From: Fusarium oxysporum f. sp. lycopersici 4287
Lineage: Eukaryota; Ascomycota; Sordariomycetes; Hypocreales; Nectriaceae
Assembly (NCBI RefSeq): GCF_000149955.1
Contig: NC_030986.1
Coordinates: 4,091,333-4,155,332 of the forward strand
DNA: 64,000 nucleotides
Direction of reading: 5' to 3'
In this document: in pieces, positions 12,050 through 22,338 of the stretch
How the letters are laid out: each line of letters opens with the position of its first letter
Numbering within the stretch: position 1 is the first letter of the stretch
Program-made: the position numbers and the translations under genes
Notes under the pieces: generated by a model
Database searches by the model: none
What the model saw: only the letters and a program-made list of their open reading frames with translations
What the model was told of the DNA's origin: nothing

Positions 12050-14199
12050 ATGGCACCTCGAGGCGCAAGGCGCAGTGAAGTTGCTGAACCGCAGGCCATT
12101 TACAAGCTCGGCGAGCGTGGCCGGTAAGTTCATGTTGCGCGTTTGAAGCGCAAAAGTATACCGTTACCTATGTTTATGCAGGGTCTAATTTTTCCTGTAG
12201 CAAAACTGGTGTCGAGTTGATAGACACAGGTAATCGCGACGAATATGGCATGCAACCTTTGGACGACCTTCTTTCTTCTCCAGAAAAAGAAACCGGATCT
12301 GATCAAAGATACGATGACGAGGATGAGGGGCCAAATAACGACCAATACGAGAGCGGAGACGATGAGGACGAAGATGGCAGTGAAGATATGGACATTGAAA
12401 CAAGTGCGAGCGCAAAGGCCTACAACCATAAGATGCATTGACTGACACCATTCCAGTTCCTGGGCCGGGACCTCAGACTGTGCTTAGGGGGAAAATGCAG
12501 TATCCCATCCCTCGAAGTCGATCGCCCGTGAAGACTACATTAATGTCTTCCCCTCGACGAAATCCGAACCTCGAACATCTCTCCTCACCCACCCGCGCAC
12601 CCTATTCCAACGATCGCGACGCTACTGTGACCCGGAAAATCGATTTTGGAGCAAAACCCTCTTTGCGCGGGAAAGCTACGGCGAATGGAGTCAATGGCGG
12701 CACTCACGACGAGGAGGACGCCGATGAAACGGAAGATGCGCCTGAGGCCAGTGAAGAGGGCGACGTTGCGGATGACATGGACCTTCTCGATAAGTCTCTT
12801 GAATTGGTTGACGACCTGACGAGACACTCTTCAGAGCACGAGTCAGAACAGGAGTCAGAGCCTGAGCCGGAGCCTGTTAAGACCAACAAAGCATCAGCCA
12901 AAGACAAGTCACAACGAGCAGAACCAGAACCCAGAAAGCCAGGGAAACGAGGAAGACCAGCGAAGGCCAAACCAGTCGAAGAAGAGCCCGTGGAGGAGGG
13001 GCCTGTTGAAGAAGAGCCTCAAGAGATCCAAGAGCCAGGCAAGGGCCGAAGGGGACGGAAACCGAAGACCGCTGGTCAACCTAAGAAGTCAGCTGCTCCC
13101 GAATCACGGAAGCGACCCGCGCCAGAGGAACCAGAAGAGGCCGAGGAGCATGAAGAGCCAGACAACGAAGCCTCAGATCCCGAACCTGAACCTGAAGAAT
13201 CCCCCAAACATGCCAAGAGACCGCGAACTGAAGCTTCGAAACCCTCAAAACCAGCCAAGTCAGCGCCAGCAGCCGAGTCAAAACCCAGAGGGAGACCGGG
13301 ACGAAAACCTAAAGCACAGACCGCCGGCGATGTTGGAGATACATCAATTGCAGCGATTCAACATAGACCTCCGATGCCCAAGAAGCGCGGTCTGGTCTCT
13401 GTTCGTCATAACCCCGATGAAGTCAAGACGACGAGATCTGGGAGACACTCATTCAGACCACTGAATTGGTGGGCAGGCGACAAGGTGGTTCAAGAGGAGG
13501 AGGAATTTAAGGACGTATCCGGCCGTGATCGCTTTGTGTTGTCAACTATTAAAGAAATCATCCGTGCGCCTCAAGAAGAGCCGCCTGCAAAGCCTAGGAC
13601 AAAAGCTCGTGGAAGGGCGAAATCCAAACCTGTGCGAGAAGTTGAAGTGGTTGAGCCTGAAGAGTGGGAGCTGAATCCTGGTGTTGTCAACGCTGAGGTC
13701 ATCTTGTGGGAGCCTGAGCACGAGACGAATCCTCCTGGAGACGAAGAACCAGTCGAGGTTATGGAGGATCGGGTCGCTATATCGGGTGAAGCTATTCAGA
13801 CCCGTGTTGTTCAAAATGTGTCTTTCCGCATGGCCAAGACACTCACTACCCCTTTCATGGGTGCGGGTGTTGTTGATCTACCTGCTGGGTCTGAGAAGAG
13901 GCCAAAGAACTCGCGAAAGATGCACATGGTCTTCTTTGTACATACTGGAAAGGTCCTTGTCACGGTTAACGAGGCTTCATTTCGACTCAGCGCTGGAGGC
14001 ATGTGGTTTGTTCCCAGAGGTATGTCAACTTCCCCCCCTCTTTTTGAATCTGCTGGGTGACTAACTGCGTGGATTAGGAAACTATTACAGCATAACCAAC
14101 GACTACGATACAGATTCTCGCATATTCTTCACTCAAGGATGTGAAATATCAGCTCAACCAGCAGAGCCCGATCAATCACAAATGTCAATGATGGCTTAG
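12050..14199 (+). CDS. CENP-C/Mif2 inner kinetochore protein
   Basis: Predicted 653-residue protein, orthologous to Mif2/CENP-C (Cnp3 in fission yeast), which binds centromeric CENP-A nucleosomes and anchors the outer kinetochore. Four exons: 12050-12123, 12201-12403, 12457-14019 and 14078-14199. The N terminus has the Mif2-like block YKLGERGRKTGVEL followed by DEYGMQPLDDLLSSP. The middle is acidic and low complexity (repeats of Glu-Pro) with three AT-hook-like segments near residues 257, 290 and 371 (KRGRPAK, RRGRKPK, GRPGRKPK). The CENP-C signature is at about 418-438 (TTRSGRHSFRPLNWWAGDKV). A cupin-fold dimerisation domain occupies about 545-640 (HMVFFVHTGKVLVTV, then GGMWFVPRGNYYSI). Without the last intron the cupin would be cut short, which fixes the final exon. 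Confidence 0.94.
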
Positions 14200-14674
14200 G
14201 AGTAATTAATATAGTGAAGGCTGTGGGATGTCAATGGTGGACTGTGTCACTTTGTTTGATCATGGCACAGATGACGAGTGTACTTTTTTTTAAGCAGCTG
14301 TTTACTTGGGAGCATCCTTGGAAGAAAAAGCATGAATACCGGGGTTCATTATGTCGGATTTGCCTTGAAGGAGACGCCCGTTGTCCGGCTTCATGATTTA
14401 TGTTCGGTTAGGGGCTTGTTTAGTTGTATACCATTCATGACAGGTGAAATTTCAATTTTACTGCAAGATTCTTGTAACAATACCTGAAATGCAATACCAC
14501 TGCTGGCCTATTATGAGATGATAAGTATTGTTCATAAGCACCTTTCCGAGTCTCAGAAAATTCTAGTAGACTTAAATAAATCTCAGATGTTCTTGTTCTG
14601 ATATAGTATGACAATAGTTAGAGAGGAGTCATCCTTAATCAAGATAATCCTTCCCAAGCATATGCAACCCAGGA
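14200..14674. other. convergent intergenic spacer
   Basis: Between the 3' ends of the CENP-C and YME2 genes. A/T-rich toward the right, consistent with 3' UTRs; nothing else seen. Confidence 0.55.
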
Positions 14675-17404
14675 TTAAAACTCCTCGCTAAGAAGCTTCT
14701 TCAAAGTGGTCATTTCCTTATCCCATTTAGTGATCTTGGCTTGGCTATCTTCCAACTTGCGGAGCAAGAAGTTAATACGTCCTGCTGTCTCTGCTGTCTG
14801 ACGAGGCAAGCTGCCCAAAAGAGCCAATTCGTTTTCAACCTTCTCGATTGAGCGAGCTTCGGCCTTGGACGAATCGTTGAGAACATCGTAGTCCATCTTG
14901 GCTCTAAGGACACGGTCCTGTAGAAGGACCGAAAAGGCGGCTTGGTGCAGAGGCTTGCTAGCTGTGATTGTCATGGGTCGGCCCTGGTGCGTCTTAACAG
15001 CGATGAGCTCGGCGCTGACAAGGCTATCAATGGCAGCATCGGCATTTGAGGCAGCCGCGGGTGCTGCAGAGGAGAATGGCGCCGAGAGTGTGACTTCGTT
15101 ATAACGTAGGTTGGGGGTTTGAGCAAGCGACTTGATAAGATGCCAAGCCTGTTGAGAAGAGAATTTCTTGTCCTCAATTTCTGAAGACTTGCCAAGAAGG
15201 TAGATACGAACAATGTCAGTAGCTGTCTCGGAAACGATCTCTTCCATAGCTTGTTTGGGAGATTGCCCAGTTCGTAGGCGCCGGGCGAGGAACTCCAAAT
15301 CTGTGAGACGGCCACCAAGAGTGTCGATACACTGGTCAAGCTCAAACATGTTTGGGCGTGGGATAGGTGATTTTTCAGTGTCTTCATCCCCTTGCTCCTT
15401 TCGTGCTTTCTCGTCAGCGGCGAGTTGATCCTTGAGCCGGCTAAGAACAAAGTTCTTTGCTACCTGGGGCGCTAAATCACCAAGGGAAACAGTACGGAAG
15501 AGTCGGTCAGGTAGTGCTTTATCTAGGGGTTTCGAGTAGGCCGAGTCAGTGGTGAGGAAAATAACATGGGCGACGTTGTTTTGCACGATAGTCGCTGCCC
15601 ATTCAGCTATCTTGTCGTAGATGATGCTGTTTTCCTCGCCCTTGTGGAGGAAGTTATCGATGACGACAACAGGTCTACGCTCAGGATGAGCTTCCAGCCA
15701 GGCATCCTCGGACAACTTGTAGTCGCTATCCTTTTTGTTACGCGAGCTAACGGCAACGTCTTTGAGGGCACCGGTCGTAGTCTGCATGATCTTGGTCAAC
15801 TGAGACTCGAGAGTTTCCGAAAAGCCAGCTTTGACGCCAGTAGTGCTCTGAACAGCAAGATCGATCATACTGCTCATACTATTGGCCCATGAGAAGACAG
15901 GACGATAGCCAACGGCTGTAGCAAGACGTTTAATAGTGCCCGCCTCGCCCCTAGCCTCGACAATGCGTCTGCAGTCGATCTTGAGCACGTTCTTTCGGCC
16001 TTCCAAAGCTTGATCCATGACCATCTCAACCTTTCCCGAGCCCTTGGGTCCAGTAACAACGATGAATGTGTCAGATGTTTCATCAAGCCAGCCTTGCACT
16101 TTGTCAATTGCATCTCGTCGGTGATTCCAGACTTCCTCAAGGCCATCTCCTCCCTTGGGTTTGGTTGATAAGCCAAAGTTGCCAGACTGTTTCTTGAACC
16201 ATTTGTAAATTCGAGAATCCTTGAACTCTAGAGAATGCTGAATATGAAGCTTGATGAAGAATTCCCGGATAGGGTCGAAAATCAGAACCGAAAGACCAGC
16301 TACAAGAGCAGCAAAGACGGGTATCACAATACGTGGATGGTTTGTCAACCAATTCCAAATACTATGCGCCTTGACACGTTTCTCGAAGGACAGGCGGAGC
16401 TTAGTTCCATTCTTGCCACCTCCCAAGACCTCGTTGACAATAAACCCATGCATACAGTTGCGAGCCATAATTGCGTCTCTTGTTACAGGAAACATGACAT
16501 TGGCATATCGTGGCGTGACCTTTGAGTCGGTTGGCTGTGGTATAATGTCTGCGATTTTTCCATATTTACGGAACAGAGAGTACAGCGTCTCTTCGGGGAG
16601 CTCCTCAGGGGTGGTACCGGGAGTTGGAGGAACAAATTCGATTTTGATGAAGCTGGTAGGGTATCTGTACAGGTCTTCTAACCATGGCGTGCCCTGTACG
16701 AGACGGGCGTTGACAGGACGGAAGATGGAGAACCAAGGTTTTATGGGCTTTTCTTTCAGTCGACTTGCTAATTGAGCTGATAGATGAACGGAGTCAGTAA
16801 ATGTGTAAGGTGAGTTCCAGTAGGGCAAAATGTACCTTCAATTTCGGCAGGGTCTATGTTGGAGTCATGCATGAATTTGACATATGCCCCTCCATCCTTG
16901 AGCCGTGGTAAGATTTCAGTCACTTTTATTGGTAGGTCTTCTGGAATGGCTGTCTTCACAAGGCGAATTGGGTCTAGAATGCCTAAAGAGGATGATTCGA
17001 ATCGCCTGAGTAAATCCGATACGTCGTTGTCCGACTTCCAAGGACGCATGAGAACGCTGCTGAGTTTGAGAGGAAAGATATCTGAGTTCCATGTCAGCTG
17101 ACAAGCAGGCGATGGCTCGTTTATAAGGAGACTCACTATCGAAAAAGAGAATGGCTTCATTGGATTGTGTAGTGATGTGACCACTCTTGTCAGCACCTTC
17201 TTCGGGTGCAATTGGGGGAACCGCATCCTCGGGGTTGACGACTGTGCTCTCCCACACACGGCTAACGGGTCGGTTTATCGCATTTTGGCCGAGCCGTTGT
17301 CGAAGAGAAGCTGCTGCGAAGCCACATCCGAGGGATCTTGATGATATGAGGGGCCGGCGGGCTGCGAAAAGTGCCGCCGTCGCAAGACCTCGGCTTGGAA
17401 TCAT
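14675..17404 (-). CDS. YME2: Yme2/RNA12-type mitochondrial inner-membrane protein (mitochondrial escape protein 2)
   Basis: Predicted 871 residues in three exons: 17404-17137, 17081-16836 and 16776-14675. Yeast Yme2 is an inner-membrane protein affecting mitochondrial DNA nucleoid organisation and DNA escape. The N terminus is Arg/Ser/Ala-rich with almost no acidic residues (starts MIPSRGLATAALFAARRP), a likely mitochondrial targeting sequence. After it come the typical ILFFDNIFPL segment, an RRM-like domain at about 215-305, a single membrane helix at about 321-338 (IVIPVFAALVAGLSVLIF) and an AAA-like ATPase domain with Walker A GPKGSGK at 414-420 and a Walker B-like VVVIDNF further on. The C-terminal 60 residues look coiled coil. 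The start is the ATG immediately before the targeting-like sequence; no in-frame ATG lies upstream of it in the same open stretch. Confidence 0.94.
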
Positions 17405-18479
17405 GATGCTTCGATCCCAACAGCGCGCATACTGCAACAAGTCACGGTTGGGAGAGTGGGAGAATTCTCAAGTTCGTGAAGAGATCAAGTTTGTTAATTA
17501 GGGTAGAGAATTGTTGGCAGGAAGGGCTAGCTTGGAGCTGTCGCATTGCAGCTAGCTTCCTCCAATGAGGTCATAAGCTTCGAATGGCAGTCGAGTCTCG
17601 GCCTGGACTGCCTTGAGATGAAGAGCTACAATGAAACACGATGTATGTCTAACAATGAATTATTATCACTATTATTCTCTGACATTTAATCTAATATTTA
17701 CTTATACTATTGTGATAAAAATATATACACATACCTCAAAAGAAGTATTTGTTTCCTTTTTGCCCAGCAGCTGAAATACCTACCCATGTGACGATCAACC
17801 CCACCAAGCAATTTATGATCCGATCCATGATATAGAGATCACGATGATCCTTCAATTACCTCACAAAACTCGCTAAGGAAGAACTCTATTTAATTCTGCA
17901 TATGTCAGAAAGACTACGAGAGTGACTGTTTGGAGCTTCCTGTTCGTAGTAGTCTTTGTGAAACCCCCATCACAAGACAGTCGGTAGCTAGGTAGAGAAA
18001 CACATGAAACCCGGTTATCAGGACAGACATCAAACCCTTCACACGTCCATATGTTAGATCACAGCATAATAGTTAGGCCCAGAAAACGGTATACTACGGC
18101 TTAGAATATCACATTGATTCTTATTCTAGAAGAATTATAACATGATAACTCTGAACTCCCTTCTTGAGCGGAACGCCTCGGGAATACGGCAGATCTATTT
18201 TTCCTCGGCATCCCTCCCAGCGCATCTCATCACCTAAATCTCCAATATCCAGAACAATCTGCGCTCCACCAAGACTCAAGTCAGATTATATCGCTTCAAC
18301 AACTTCAATTAGACAGTCGATTCTCTATTCATCAAGATTCAGGCTTCAACCGCGCCATTCCCTTGTGACATCGATACTTTCCCTTCCATCTCCATCAAAT
18401 TCCGAGCTTTTTCGCATCAACCATCACGAGAGACTGAAACGAGATATTCAGTTGAATCTACCACTTATAAAACGTCGCA
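17405..18479. other. divergent intergenic region between YME2 and the EMI1-like gene
   Basis: Shared upstream region of two genes for mitochondria-related proteins. An A/T-rich block lies at about 17640-17760. No coding or RNA gene recognised. Confidence 0.55.
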
Positions 18480-19130
18480 ATGGGTTGGTTATGGTCTTCA
18501 ACACCTTCCAGCGAGGATAAGTCAGCTGCGCCAGTCACGGAGACACCTCCTGTAACATCAACAACCACAACCACAACTTCAGATCCTTCAACATCAGCCC
18601 CATCCAACTCAAATACTGATCCCGAAATCCAAAAGTTCATCGACCTATTTGAAGCTGAGAAGAACGCCAAATCCTCCACAACAGAAGACCAACAACAACA
18701 AACCTCCTCATCTTCCAAAATACCATCATGGCTCTCTCTCAAGAAATCCACGCGCTCATCCGCCCCTACGCCCGCCGATATTCCTCCCCGCGACGCCCTC
18801 TCCGAAGCCCTGCTCCCTACAGACATGTCCTGTCGTCAGGCCTTCGACCAAGCATGGGCATGCAACTCGATGGGTGGACAATTCAATGCCGTGTATCGCT
18901 ACGGTGAGATGAGGTCATGCAGTGAGCATTGGGATGACTTCTGGTTCTGCATGCGTACCAAGAGTTACTCTCCTGAGATGCGGGAGAAGGCTATCAGGGA
19001 TTATTATCGTGCAAAAGAGTTCACAAAGTACGGCCCTGGGAAACCGAGTAGTGAAGATGTCTGGGAGAGTAGAGAGGACAAGGTACCAGAAGGGACAGTA
19101 TTTAATGAGCCTGTTGAGCCACGAAATTGA
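18480..19130 (+). CDS. EMI1-like twin CX9C protein (DUF3128)
   Basis: Single-exon gene for 216 residues. It matches the family of yeast Emi1 (early meiotic induction protein 1). The C-terminal half has a twin CX9C arrangement, Cys118-Cys128 (MSCRQAFDQAWAC) and Cys147-Cys157 (RSCSEHWDDFWFC), the pattern of small proteins oxidised in the mitochondrial intermembrane space by Mia40. The N-terminal 100 residues are Ser/Thr/Gln-rich and probably disordered, which makes this protein longer than the minimal CX9C proteins. The family call comes from the Cys block and the following RTKSYSPEMREKAIRDYY segment. Mitochondrial import is inferred from the Cys pattern only. The ATG at 18480 opens the frame and has no competing in-frame start nearby. 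Confidence 0.86.
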   Translation: MGWLWSSTPSSEDKSAAPVTETPPVTSTTTTTTSDPSTSAPSNSNTDPEIQKFIDLFEAEKNAKSSTTEDQQQQTSSSSKIPSWLSLKKSTRSSAPTPADIPPRDALSEALLPTDMSCRQAFDQAWACNSMGGQFNAVYRYGEMRSCSEHWDDFWFCMRTKSYSPEMREKAIRDYYRAKEFTKYGPGKPSSEDVWESREDKVPEGTVFNEPVEPRN

Positions 19131-19770
19131 TCAACTTGCTCTTGTATTAATAGGAAAGCTCCCAATATCTCAAACAGGATCTGTTATTATCCTCGAGCGG
19201 CTGCCAGAGGTTGCTACCTTTTCCTGAGAATGTGGTTCGAATCTTCCAGACCATTCAAAGACTTCTCTACATCGTGTTGTCAACACAACAATGATACTTA
19301 TGATAGATAGGTGCCGGCAACATGTTAATACCTCTTCGTATTTATGTCGAAATACGTTCTTCAGATCCTTCTTGGACGTATTCACGTGAGCCCAGACATC
19401 ATCATATCCAACTTACTCATGAAACTAACTAATCAGCTTCATGACGAGGACCAATAATGGAATGGCAACACTAAGGTTCTGATGACCAAGACTGTGTAAT
19501 AGGCGAGTGCTGTATCAATCACAAGCAATGATAAACATATCACAAAGGCAAGAGGCAAAGTAGTTATTGTGAATATCTTGATTCATCGATTCATTAAAAT
19601 ACATTGGGTAAAAACCACCGAGCTTTTTCATAACCGTGAAAGTCGCAAAAACAAAACAGAAAATCTAATCTCATCATATCATCCCATGAGACCCCTAGCC
19701 TCCGCATTGTATCATTGGACACATGACAACTCTAGAAGTCGAGACTGATGTTGTTGGGGTATCAAAGAAT
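19131..19770. other. convergent intergenic spacer
   Basis: Separates the 3' ends of the EMI1-like and HSP70 genes. A perfect TCACGTGA palindrome occurs at 19382-19389, but its location between two 3' ends gives it no obvious promoter role. No gene visible. Confidence 0.55.
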
Positions 19771-20833
19771 TTAGTCGACCTCCTCGACGGTGGGACCATC
19801 GTCACCACCAGCACCGGGAGCACCACCAGGGCCGCCAGCACCAGGGAAGCCGCCGGGACCACCGGGCATGCCGCCAGGAGCACCCTCACCACCAGCTCCG
19901 TAGAACTTCATCATGATGGGGTTGGCCTTGCCCTCAAGCTCCTTCTGGTGCTCCTCGTACTCCTCACGAGTAGCCTGCTGGTTGTCGTCGAGCCACTGGA
20001 CGACCTTGTCGATCTCGGCAGTGAGAGTCTCCTTGTCGCTGGCCTCGATCTTCTCCTCGACCTTGGGGTCGGAGAGGGTGTTGCGGAGAGAGTAAGCATA
20101 AGACTCAAGACCGTTCTTGGCAGCAACACGCTTGCCCTCGGCCTCATCCTCCTCCTTGTACTTCTCAGCGTCGTTAAGCATGCGCTCGATCTCCTCCTTG
20201 GACAGGCGGCCCTTGTCATTGGTAATGACAATCTTGTTGGACTTGCCAGTGCCCTTCTCGACGGCGGAGACGTTCATGATACCGTTGGCATCAAGGTCGA
20301 AGGTGACCTCAATCTGGGGAACACCACGGGGGGCAGGGGGGATACCAGTGAGCTCGAACTTGCCCATAAGGTTGTTGTCCTTGGTGCGCTGACGCTCACC
20401 CTCGTAGACCTGGATAAGAACACCAGGCTGGTTGTCGGAGAAGGTGGAGAAGACCTCGGACTTCTTGGTGGGGATGGTGGTGTTGCGGGGGATGAGCTTG
20501 GTCATCATACCACCAGCGGTCTCGATACCGAGAGAGAGGGGCGCAACATCGAGAAGCAGAATCTCGTTGGTGGCCTTGCTGGAGGTGTCACCGGAGAGAA
20601 TCGCAGCCTGGACGGCGGCACCGTAGGCAACAGCCTCATCAGGGTTGATGGACTTGTTGGGCTCCTTTCCGTTAAAGTAGTCGGTGATGAGCTTCTGGAC
20701 ACGGGGGATACGGGTAGAGCCACCGACGAGGACGATCTCGTGGACGAGGGACTTGTCGATCTTAGCGTCGGTAAGGACACGGTCGACGGGCTGGATAGTG
20801 GATCGGAAGAGATCCTGGCAGAGCTCCTCGAAA

Positions 20834-20868
<35 letters not shown>

Positions 20869-21996
20869 CTCGAAGAGAGAGTCGATCTCGATGGAGGTCT
20901 GAGCAGAAGAAGAAAGGGTTCGCTTGGCACGCTCGCAAGCAGTTCGGAGACGTCGCAGAGCGCGGACGTTGGTGCTAAGATCCTTCTGTAGAATGAGTTA
21001 GTATAAGTTCTTGAAGATTTGGTCATCGGCAAGGGTGCGATGTGGGGTATTTGAGAGTGGGTCTTCTAAGTTTATGGAGAATTTATGATGGAGGGGTCGA
21101 GTTTTGACAACCTCATCAAAAATCGCCAAAACTCATGATATGTTTTGAGAAGAAAGGAAATGGCAATGAAGAGGAAGACTATCGTACCTTGTGCTTTCGC
21201 TTGAATTCGTTTACGAAGTGGTTGACCAGACGGTTGTCGAAGTCCTCACCACCCAAGTGAGTGTCACCGGCGGTAGACTTGACCTCGAAGATACCCTCCT
21301 CAATGGTAAGGAGAGAAACATCGAAGGTACCACCACCAAGATCGAAGATGAGGACGTTGCGCTCGCCCTCGACCTTCTTGTCAAGACCGTAGGCAATGGC
21401 GGCAGCAGTAGGCTCGTTGATGATTCGGAGAACGTTGAGACCGGCGATGAGACCAGCATCCTTGGTAGCTTGACGCTGAGAATCGTTGAAGTAGGCGGGG
21501 ACAGTAACAACAGCGTTGTTGACAGTCTCGCCGAGGTAAGACTCGGCGGTCTCACGCATCTTGGTGAGGATCATGGCGGAGATCTCCTCGGGGGTGAAGG
21601 TCTTGGTCTCGCCCTTGAACTCAACCTCGATGTTGGGCTTACCACCCTTGTCGACGATCTTGAAGGGGAAGTGCTTCATGTCGGCCTGGACCTCAGGATC
21701 GGCGAACTTGCGACCGATCAATCGCTTGGCGTCGAAGACAGTGTTCTGGGGGTTCATGGCGACTTGGTTCTTGGCGGCATCACCAATCAGACGCTCGGTG
21801 TCGGTGAAACCGACGAATGAGGGGGTAGTTCGGTTACCCTGGTCGTTGGCGATGATATCACATCTGGGGAAAGAGTTAGTGTCATACTCCTAATGCAACT
21901 CATAATGGTTTTTTGATGTAAAACTTACCGGTCCTCACGGAAGATACCCACGCAAGAGTACGTGGTACCCAAATCGATACCGACGGCGGGAGCCAT
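19771..21996 (-). CDS. cytosolic HSP70 chaperone (SSA type)
   Basis: ATP-dependent chaperone of 652 residues, the usual length for cytosolic HSP70. Three exons: 21996-21929, 21863-21188 and 20985-19771; the second intron is 202 nt, long for this window. Signatures are present: [14 protein letters not shown] at the N terminus, [14 protein letters not shown] in the ATPase domain, [15 protein letters not shown], a substrate-binding domain, a Gly-rich GGMP-like tail and the terminal EEVD that binds TPR co-chaperones. EEVD and the lack of a leader peptide place it in the cytosol/nucleus rather than ER or mitochondria. Codon choice is strongly biased, as in highly expressed genes, which leaves long open frames on the opposite strand. 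A step-type heat-shock element lies about 215-240 bp upstream of the start. Confidence 0.98.
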
Positions 21997-22209
21997 TTTG
22001 TGTGATGTGTGTGATGTTGTGTGTAGAATGCGTAAAGATTATGTCGTAGAGTAGGAAGAAAAAGGAAAAGAAAATCGCAGTTGCTTCAATGGAGGATCGC
22101 GGTTATTTGAAGACTTTTGAGAGGGTATTTGAGTGTGATGATGTTGTGAGAAGAAAGACGGAACAGAGCGAGTTGAGCAAAAGGATCTAAATAAAGGCGG
22201 GTGCCAAGG

Positions 22210-22232
22210 TTCGATGCGGTTCTGCGCTGTTC
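22210..22232 (-). promoter_or_regulatory. step-type heat-shock element upstream of HSP70
   Basis: Three TTC triplets begin at 22210, 22220 and 22230, exactly 10 bases apart with 7-base gaps. On the HSP70 coding strand they read as three GAA units in the same register. This matches the step-type heat-shock element described for yeast Hsf1 (TTC units one helical turn apart). It lies 214-236 bp upstream of the HSP70 start codon, a suitable distance. Functional use is inferred. Confidence 0.6.
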
Positions 22233-22269
22233 CAAAGGAGCCCACTTTGGAGAGCTTCTCTGGTGTTGC

Positions 22270-22338
22270 AGGGGGGTCTACCACTTTCTGGGCGCTGCTA
22301 GGCGTTGCTGGGGGGCGTGCTTTGGAGGGGGCGAGGGG
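22270..22338 (-). promoter_or_regulatory. cluster of three STRE-like CCCCT motifs upstream of HSP70
   Basis: AGGGG occurs at 22270-22274, 22326-22330 and 22334-22338, reading CCCCT on the HSP70 coding strand, 274-342 bp upstream of the start codon. CCCCT is the core stress-response element bound by Msn2/4-type zinc fingers. The surrounding DNA is G-rich on the plus strand, so some occurrences may be chance. Confidence 0.4.

Noticed and set aside
19228..19250. tRNA-like GGTTCGAATC at about 19234
   Set aside because: The T-stem bases do not pair and no cloverleaf can be built.
19723..20991. 422-codon open frame on the plus strand opposite HSP70 exon 3
   Set aside because: It is in exact codon register with the sense frame, so antisense stops could only come from TTA, CTA or TCA codons, which highly expressed HSP70 genes avoid. 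Antisense frames over HSP70 genes are a well-known artefact of codon bias.
20986..21187. snoRNA in the 202-nt HSP70 intron (TTGATGA resembles box C)
   Set aside because: No CTGA box D follows at a suitable distance.
21191..21820. 209-codon open frame on the plus strand opposite HSP70 exon 2
   Set aside because: Same register effect as over exon 3; no homology or gene structure of its own.
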